17,333 nt of DNA from an uncultured Bacteroidota bacterium (lineage in GTDB: Bacteria > Bacteroidota > Bacteroidia > Chitinophagales > Chitinophagaceae): assembly GCA_946479535.1 (NCBI GenBank), contig CAMLGP010000008.1:1-17333 (forward strand). Reading direction: 5' to 3'. Positions 13,331 to 17,333 of this stretch are shown piece after piece. Numbering within the stretch: position 1 is the stretch's first letter; every line of letters starts with the position of its first letter. The notes beneath the pieces were generated by a model. That model searched no databases and was not told where the DNA came from. It saw only the letters and a list, made by a program, of their open reading frames with translations. A program made the translations under genes and the position numbers.

Positions 13331-14227
13331 ATGATAAAAAGGAATAGTTATACCACCATCTTTCTGTTTCTGTCTGCCTTTTTTCCAATAATCTCCTATG
13401 GACAGGCAAAGACTACTGTGCGCGCAACAGTTGACCGGTCAAAGATCCTGATCGGAGAACCCATACAGCTCAGGATAGAAGCAGATATTCCGGAATCGCA
13501 ACCCATCAGTTTTTTCTCTGTCGATTCTATTCCTCATTTTGAATTCCTTTCTTCAGAACCGATCGATACCGTCAATACAAGCAGTGGAACCGTGCTTTCA
13601 CGATCCTTCCGGATAACCAGTTTTGATTCCGGACACTGGGTGATCCCCTCTTTTGTCCTGTATGGAAAAATTGGGACTGATACGCTGCCCATAGATATAG
13701 GCTATACACCCTTTGATACTACCCAGCCTTATCACGATATACATGATATCATTGAAGTAAACCCAACAGAAGAAAAAAAGAAGAATAATAATCAATGGCT
13801 GTATCCGGCTCTTGCAGCTGCAGTATTATTGATCATTATTCTTATCCTCGCTTTGCGAAAGAAAAAGAAACCCGTTGTGAAACCAGCTGAACCCCCACCT
13901 GACCCATTCAAGGTGGCCATGGAATCACTCCAGAAATTAAAGGGGCAGAAGGGTGATGCCAAGGAATACTATTCCAGGCTGGTGGATATATTCAGGCAAT
14001 ACGTGCTGGATAAAAAAGGAATTCATTCTCTTCAGCAAACAACGGATGACCTGGTGCAGCAATTGCGGGAATTGAAGGTACACAATACACTGTTTGAGAA
14101 ATTGGCACAGGCCTTACGTATCAGTGATTTTACAAAATTTGCCAAATATGTTCCTACTGCGGAAGACGACAGGAGCAGTTATGATACTATTAAAGAATCA
14201 ATTGAGTTTATACAACAAATGCCGTGA
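13331..14227 (+). CDS. BatD-like membrane protein of the MoxR/Bat cluster
   Basis: A 298-residue protein beginning with a signal peptide (MIKRNSYTTIFLFLSAFFPIISYGQ). The periplasmic part (about 27-150) is beta-rich, with TVRATVDRSKILIGEPIQLRIEAD and a SFRITSFDSGHWVIPSF segment like the repeats of BatD (oxygen-tolerance) proteins. One membrane helix lies at about 157-175, followed by a run of Lys and a Pro-rich linker (181-192). The cytoplasmic C-terminal part (about 195-298) is helical, with EYYSRLVDIFRQYVLDKKGI, and resembles DUF4381-type domains. The topology suggests coupling of the cytoplasmic MoxR/DUF58 pair to the envelope, which is inference. Its TGA overlaps the next start as TGATG. 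It is shorter than full BatD proteins, which usually carry several such beta domains. Confidence 0.85.
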   Translation: MIKRNSYTTIFLFLSAFFPIISYGQAKTTVRATVDRSKILIGEPIQLRIEADIPESQPISFFSVDSIPHFEFLSSEPIDTVNTSSGTVLSRSFRITSFDSGHWVIPSFVLYGKIGTDTLPIDIGYTPFDTTQPYHDIHDIIEVNPTEEKKKNNNQWLYPALAAAVLLIIILILALRKKKKPVVKPAEPPPDPFKVAMESLQKLKGQKGDAKEYYSRLVDIFRQYVLDKKGIHSLQQTTDDLVQQLRELKVHNTLFEKLAQALRISDFTKFAKYVPTAEDDRSSYDTIKESIEFIQQMP

Positions 14228-15240
14228 TGCTGTACGACTGGATCAGACATATGAGCTTTGCCTACAAATGGGTTTTCCCCTTCTTTGGAGTATTGCCAAT
14301 AATGATCTGGTATTATGTGAAACAGTATAACCGGATGCAGGCCACAATAATGGTATCTTCTGCCAATGCATTCCAGGTATCATCAGCCAAACTATTCTTC
14401 CGGCATTTTCCTTTTATATTCCGGTTACTGGCTATTGCAGCATTGATCATTGCACTGGCAAGACCTCAAACGAGAAAGGACCAGGAGCATTTGCAGGGTG
14501 AGGGTATAGATATTGTTTTGTGTATGGATGTAAGTGGAAGCATGGGTTCAAGAGATATCCTGCCTTCCCGGATGGAAGTAGCGAAAGAGGTGGCAGTAAA
14601 TTTTGTGATGGGCCGTCCGGTAGACAGGATCGGTCTGGTGGTGTTTAGTGGAGAAAGCTTTACCCAATGCCCTATTACTACAGACAGGAATACGCTGATC
14701 CACCAGATACAGACCCTGGAAAGTCGCCGTTTTCTCAAAGATGGAACAGTAATAGGAGAGGGTTTGGCTACAGCAGTTGACCGGTTGTCCAAGAGCACCG
14801 CCCAAAGCAAGGTGATCATCCTGATCACGGACGGTAAAGAAGATCCACCAGATACTAGACTGATCGATCCATTGACAGCTCTTGAAATTGCAAAGGCCCA
14901 TGGTGTTCGTGTGCATACGATAGGAATGGGTGCTCTTCCATCTACTGTAATAGAGAATACAGGTAATACTTCACAGACTAAGAATGCAGCTGTTGATTTT
15001 ATTGATGAATCCCTGCTGAGAAAAATTGCAGAGGAAACCGGTGGCCGGTATTTCCGGGCAAAGGATAAGGAGGGATTGCAGAATATTTATAAGGAGATCG
15101 ACAAAATGGAGAAATCCAAAATTGATGTAACCTCCTATAAACGTTACCAGGAATTATTCATTCCACTTGTATTGGCGGCGCTTGCATTACTGTTCATGGA
15201 TGTTTTACTCAGAACCACTCTTCTGCGGAAATTCCCATGA
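14227..15240 (+). CDS. batA: BatA-like von Willebrand factor A membrane protein
   Basis: A 337-residue membrane-anchored VWA protein. Two hydrophobic segments (about 16-31 and 63-78) precede the VWA domain, and one follows near the C-terminus (about 316-332), as usual for BatA/BatB. The MIDAS motif is intact: DVSGS at 101-105, with the threonine/aspartate loop in ITDGKED near 200. Function of Bat proteins is poorly known; in Bacteroides they influence oxygen tolerance, and they are thought to work with MoxR ATPases. I use the ATG at 14227, which overlaps the previous stop by one base. A GTG directly before it (14224) is also possible. The cluster stops here: no batB, TPR batC or batE follows before rsgA. 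Confidence 0.92.
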   Translation: MLYDWIRHMSFAYKWVFPFFGVLPIMIWYYVKQYNRMQATIMVSSANAFQVSSAKLFFRHFPFIFRLLAIAALIIALARPQTRKDQEHLQGEGIDIVLCMDVSGSMGSRDILPSRMEVAKEVAVNFVMGRPVDRIGLVVFSGESFTQCPITTDRNTLIHQIQTLESRRFLKDGTVIGEGLATAVDRLSKSTAQSKVIILITDGKEDPPDTRLIDPLTALEIAKAHGVRVHTIGMGALPSTVIENTGNTSQTKNAAVDFIDESLLRKIAEETGGRYFRAKDKEGLQNIYKEIDKMEKSKIDVTSYKRYQELFIPLVLAALALLFMDVLLRTTLLRKFP

Positions 15241-15268
15241 TCTATGCCACGTTATACGCGTCCTACGC

Positions 15269-15293
15269 TATGGTTCGTAGGACACTAACCATA
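15269..15293. repeat. Single GGTTCGT hairpin, relative of the 1381-1540 units
   Basis: TATGGTTCGT (15269-15278) pairs with ACTAACCATA (15284-15293) in 9 of 10 positions around loop AGGAC. The core differs by one base from the reverse complement of the hairpin at 1427-1449. A degenerate sequence with TCCTACG at 15261-15267, opposite CGTAGGA at 15276-15282, may be the remnant of an inverted partner. It lies in the 90-nt gap between batA and rsgA. Confidence 0.65.
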
Positions 15294-15316
15294 AATTAAA
15301 GCCTCCCGCTTTTCAC

Positions 15317-15324
15317 TAATTTCG
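15317..15324 (+). promoter_or_regulatory. Candidate -7 box for rsgA
   Basis: TAATTTCG, one base from TAnnTTTG, ends 6 nt before the rsgA ATG. The identical octamer is found upstream of icd. A matching -33 element is not obvious. Confidence 0.4.
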
Positions 15325-15330
15325 CGACGC

Positions 15331-16257
15331 ATGAAGGCTATTGTTTATAAATCTACCGGCAGTTGGTATACCGTAAAGGATGAAGCAGGTAACTGGCATA
15401 ATGCCCGCATTAAAGGGATATTTAAGATTGATGATATTACCAGTACCAATCCTGTTGCTGTGGGTGATTCAGTGGAAATTGAAACAGAAGATAAGATCGA
15501 GAATACAGCTATTATAACGGAAATAAAGCCTCGCCGGAATTACATCAACAGGCAATCTCCCCGCGCAAAGCACCAGCACCATATCATAGCGGCCAACCTG
15601 GATCAATCGTTCCTGGTGGCCACTCTGAAGGAACCACGAACTTCACAGGGATTCATAGACCGTTTTCTAGTAGCATCAGAAATGTACCATGTACAGCCAT
15701 CCATCATTTTTAATAAGGCTGATATTCATAAGAAGAAGGAGCAGGAAAAATTTGATGGGTGGAATGAAATGTATGGCAGCATTGGGTATGGCGTTTACCT
15801 TGTAAGCGTAAAAGAGAATACAGGAATTGATGCGCTTGCAGCAAAGATCCAGGGGAAAACAACCCTTTTCAGCGGTCATAGTGGTGTGGGTAAATCATCT
15901 TTGCTGAATGCGATCCTTCCTCATTTGCAGATCAAAACCCAGGACGTAAGTGAATGGAGTGGAAAGGGTATGCATACCACTACGTTTGCTGAAATGTATG
16001 ACCTGCCGGGTGGAGGATCCATCATTGACACACCAGGTATGCGGGAGTTTGGGCTGGTGGATATTTCCAGACAGGAGTTGTCTCATTATTTTCCTGAAAT
16101 GCGTGCGCGATTAAACAATTGCCAGTTTAATAATTGCCTGCACATTAATGAACCGGGTTGTGCTGTGAAGCAGGCGGTAGTAGAAGGGGAGATTGCTGAA
16201 GACAGATTTGTCAGCTATGCAACCATACTTGACTCTATAGAGGAAAAAAATTATTAG
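15331..16257 (+). CDS. rsgA: Ribosome small subunit-dependent GTPase A
   Basis: A 308-residue circularly permuted GTPase that helps late maturation of the 30S subunit. The N-terminal OB-fold spans about 1-70. The G motifs then appear in permuted order: G4 NKAD at 128-131, G1 GHSGVGKSS at 182-190 and G3 DTPG at 233-236. The switch region contains GKGMHTTT at about 211-218. The C-terminal zinc site is Cys264, Cys269, His271 and Cys277 in NCQFNNCLHINEPGC. All key residues are present and length is normal. The gene is separated from batA by 90 nt holding a repeat hairpin and a candidate -7 box, so it probably has its own promoter. The convergent downstream gene ends 53 nt away, with no clear hairpin between them. 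Confidence 0.98.
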   Translation: MKAIVYKSTGSWYTVKDEAGNWHNARIKGIFKIDDITSTNPVAVGDSVEIETEDKIENTAIITEIKPRRNYINRQSPRAKHQHHIIAANLDQSFLVATLKEPRTSQGFIDRFLVASEMYHVQPSIIFNKADIHKKKEQEKFDGWNEMYGSIGYGVYLVSVKENTGIDALAAKIQGKTTLFSGHSGVGKSSLLNAILPHLQIKTQDVSEWSGKGMHTTTFAEMYDLPGGGSIIDTPGMREFGLVDISRQELSHYFPEMRARLNNCQFNNCLHINEPGCAVKQAVVEGEIAEDRFVSYATILDSIEEKNY

Positions 16258-16310
16258 TGCCAGAAAACCAGCATCTGAAGCTAAAGTAGATTAGTGTGAT
16301 AGGCTCAGTT

Positions 16311-16643
16311 TTATGCAATATTCCTTAATAATTCACGATCGATCAGCTTTCCTTCCAGAACAGCTGCCAGCTCCACCACGGCTTTATTATCTTTTACATC
16401 AGCTCCCTGTGCCTTGGTAGGTAATACAGAGATACCGTTGTAGATATCGTATTGAAGCGTCAACGTGTGGCCTTTGAATTTAAAGCTCCAGCTGATGGTA
16501 TCAAACTCGTCTTCTTTCTTAAGGAATTTCAGGCGAAGGTCTTCGTTAATGATGCCTGCAACGCGGTAAAATAGGTTGAGGTTCCCGTCATCTGCAATGA
16601 TGGCCTCAGTACATCCTAATGTTGTTCGTAGGGTAAGACTCAT
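16311..16643 (-). CDS. Conserved hypothetical protein, small cytoplasmic
   Basis: From the ATG at 16643 this is a 110-residue protein beginning MSLTLRTTLGCTEAIIADDG. An open frame continues upstream to 16808, but those 55 codons overlap the lipoprotein gene and are rich in Lys, Gln and Arg, so I take the internal Met as the start. There is no signal peptide or membrane helix. Predictable elements are LFYRVAGIINEDLRLKFLKKEDEFDTISWSFKFKGHTLTLQYDIYNGISVLP, a beta-rich stretch with alternating hydrophobics, then a helical ending (AVVELAAVLEGKLIDRELLRNIA). I do not recognise the family. It starts 61 nt after the lipoprotein stop on the same strand and may share its transcript. It converges with rsgA. 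Confidence 0.78.
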   Translation of the reverse strand: MSLTLRTTLGCTEAIIADDGNLNLFYRVAGIINEDLRLKFLKKEDEFDTISWSFKFKGHTLTLQYDIYNGISVLPTKAQGADVKDNKAVVELAAVLEGKLIDRELLRNIA

Positions 16644-16704
16644 AGTAATTGTTTTACGGGTGGTTTTTACTATAAGACCGGGATTTATACGAATTAGCTG
16701 CTTG

Positions 16705-16887
16705 CTAACTCCTAAATTTCTTTGCTTTCCTTGCTTCTTTTTCGGCTTGTGGATCCCCGCTTGCCAGTTTTTCAGCACCAACATTCTTTCCATTGGAAGG
16801 ACAGCCATATTTGGGCTTAAAAAGGTTACAGGATGTTACCATTACCATGAAACAGATAAGGGCAAAAGTGGTCATTATGGTTTTCAT
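16705..16887 (-). CDS. Small lipoprotein, Bacteroidota type
   Basis: A 60-residue protein from the ATG at 16887, beginning MKTIMTTFALICFMVMVTSC, a lipoprotein signal with lipobox VTSC. The mature part is only about 41 residues: a short CNLFKPKYGCPSNGKNVGAEKL segment with a second Cys, then a charged helical tail (QAEKEARKAKKFRS). An in-frame ATG four codons earlier (16899) is possible but puts Arg-Leu-Asn before the signal. Small proteins with this FKPKYGCPxNGKN motif occur in Bacteroidota, from memory, and the function is unknown to me. A TAAATTCG box (complement of 16910-16917) and a 14-bp perfect palindrome just beyond it suggest a regulated promoter. Confidence 0.82.
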   Translation of the reverse strand: MKTIMTTFALICFMVMVTSCNLFKPKYGCPSNGKNVGAEKLASGDPQAEKEARKAKKFRS

Positions 16888-16909
16888 ATTTAATCGCATA
16901 TTGGTATAA

Positions 16910-16917
16910 CGAATTTA
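16910..16917 (-). promoter_or_regulatory. Candidate -7 box for the small lipoprotein gene
   Basis: The complement reads TAAATTCG, a one-base variant of TAnnTTTG, 22 nt before the preferred start. A perfect palindrome at 16934-16947 lies where the -33 element would be expected. Confidence 0.45.
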
Positions 16918-16933
16918 CTTTTTATTCATTGTT

Positions 16934-17006
16934 TTTACTATAGTAAATCTACCCCATTCGCAATCAGGAGTGGTACCACTATTGGCAATCAGCAGATTGG
17001 AATCTG
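16934..17006. promoter_or_regulatory. Cluster of three perfect palindromes and a direct repeat
   Basis: In 73 nt there are TTTACTATAGTAAA (16934-16947, 14-bp palindrome), AGTGGTACCACT (16969-16980, 12-bp palindrome) and CAGATT-gg-AATCTG (16993-17006). GCAATCAGGAG (16960-16970) recurs with one change as GCAATCAGCAG (16985-16995), 25 bp apart. The block lies between the gamma-carbonic anhydrase stop and the small lipoprotein promoter. The first palindrome may be an operator. None is followed by a clear T-run for termination. Confidence 0.5.
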
Positions 17007-17058
17007 TTAAATAATTATTCTGGAAAACTGATGCAGAAAGTGAATAAATAATTGAAGT

Positions 17059-17333
17059 TTATTGCTCGCTCTGCACTGTAACATCTTTAAACCAGCTCGC
17101 ATATTTGATATAATTATCAGCGATCCGGTTGATCTCTCCCTGGATCATATCCTGTGGTATATCCTTTACTTTCTTTGCTGGAACGCCAGCATAAATACTG
17201 CAGGGATCACAAATAGAATTTTCCAATACCACCGCCCCAGCCGCAATCAGCGTATTGCTGTGCACTATGGCCTTATCCATAATAATTGCACCCATTCCTA
17301 CCAGCACATTATCCTCAAGGGTGCAGCCATGCA
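17059..17333 (-). CDS. Gamma-carbonic anhydrase family protein, C-terminal part (N-terminus off right edge)
   Basis: The frame is open to the window edge, so about 91 C-terminal residues are seen. They show the hexapeptide-repeat left-handed beta-helix: HGCTLEDNVLVGMGAIIMDKAIVHSNTLIAAGAVV, followed by SIYAGVPAKKVKDI and the terminal helix with NYIKYASWFKDV. The HGCT His is likely a metal ligand. The first two ligands would be upstream and are not visible. The pattern fits gamma-class carbonic anhydrase/PaaY/YrdA proteins, which are trimers binding zinc or iron; many are not proven carbonic anhydrases. Because the catalytic N-terminal half is missing, activity cannot be judged. Downstream on this strand is the palindrome-rich gap before the small lipoprotein gene. 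Confidence 0.92.
   Translation of the reverse strand, partial: HGCTLEDNVLVGMGAIIMDKAIVHSNTLIAAGAVVLENSICDPCSIYAGVPAKKVKDIPQDMIQGEINRIADNYIKYASWFKDVTVQSEQ

Noticed and set aside
14466..14916. Two overlapping minus-strand open frames inside batA
   Set aside because: They are antisense to the conserved VWA domain and have no start context or domain support.
16644..16808. N-terminal extension of the 16311 gene up to 16808
   Set aside because: It overlaps the small lipoprotein coding region in another frame and has a low-complexity basic composition; the Met at 16643 gives a cleaner start.

Overview
This window looks like a chromosomal segment from a member of the Bacteroidota, most probably the Chitinophagaceae or a close relative. 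The evidence is a GldB gliding lipoprotein, a DUF4783 protein next to nadC, a haem-binding (PF14376-type) protein, a MoxR/DUF58/Bat cluster, several small signal-peptide or lipobox proteins, an ECF sigma factor followed by a single-pass membrane protein, and TAnnTTTG-type -7 boxes close to start codons. Base composition is moderately AT-rich. I see no phage, transposase, CRISPR, rRNA or tRNA. The genus is not resolved from sequence alone.

Layout. 1-1284 (-): an ECF sigma factor followed by a membrane-anchored protein that runs off the left edge. 1285-1544: intergenic, filled by a roughly 160-bp nested inverted repeat. 1545-3579 (-): gpmI and a haem-binding protein as a two-gene unit. 3777-5457 (+): a secreted DUF4783 protein, a strong terminator, then nadC and a SUI1/YciH-type factor. 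5458-7175 (-): isocitrate dehydrogenase followed by a divergent 4Fe-4S protein. 7386-7772 (+): apaG. 7792-8799 (-): a gldB whose 5' end looks damaged or misread. 8929-10689 (+): glutamine-dependent nadE. 10698-10770: a long hairpin between convergent genes. 10791-11258 (-): a lipocalin-like lipoprotein. 11411-15240 (+): moxR, DUF58, BatD-like and BatA operon. 15331-16257 (+): rsgA. 16311-16887 (-): a conserved hypothetical and a small lipoprotein. 17059-17333 (-): the C-terminal part of a gamma-carbonic anhydrase family protein.

How the genes relate. Most of the content is housekeeping: glycolysis (GpmI), the TCA cycle (Icd), NAD synthesis (NadC for the quinolinate step, NadE for the final amidation), ribosome maturation (RsgA) and initiation fidelity (YciH). 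Envelope functions are GldB, the MoxR/Bat cluster and the lipoproteins. The Icd carries Asp-Ile where NADP-dependent enzymes carry Lys-Tyr, so it may use NAD+.

The most unusual signal is non-coding. Two sequence motifs recur between genes. One is an array with TAG every 7 bp, usually in inverted pairs. The other is a 9-10 bp stem hairpin with a 5-nt loop built on GGTTCGT. They are combined into a large nested palindrome at 1381-1540 and occur separately at 10698-10770 and 15269-15293. They resemble a REP/BIME-like family. No mobilising gene is present in the window.
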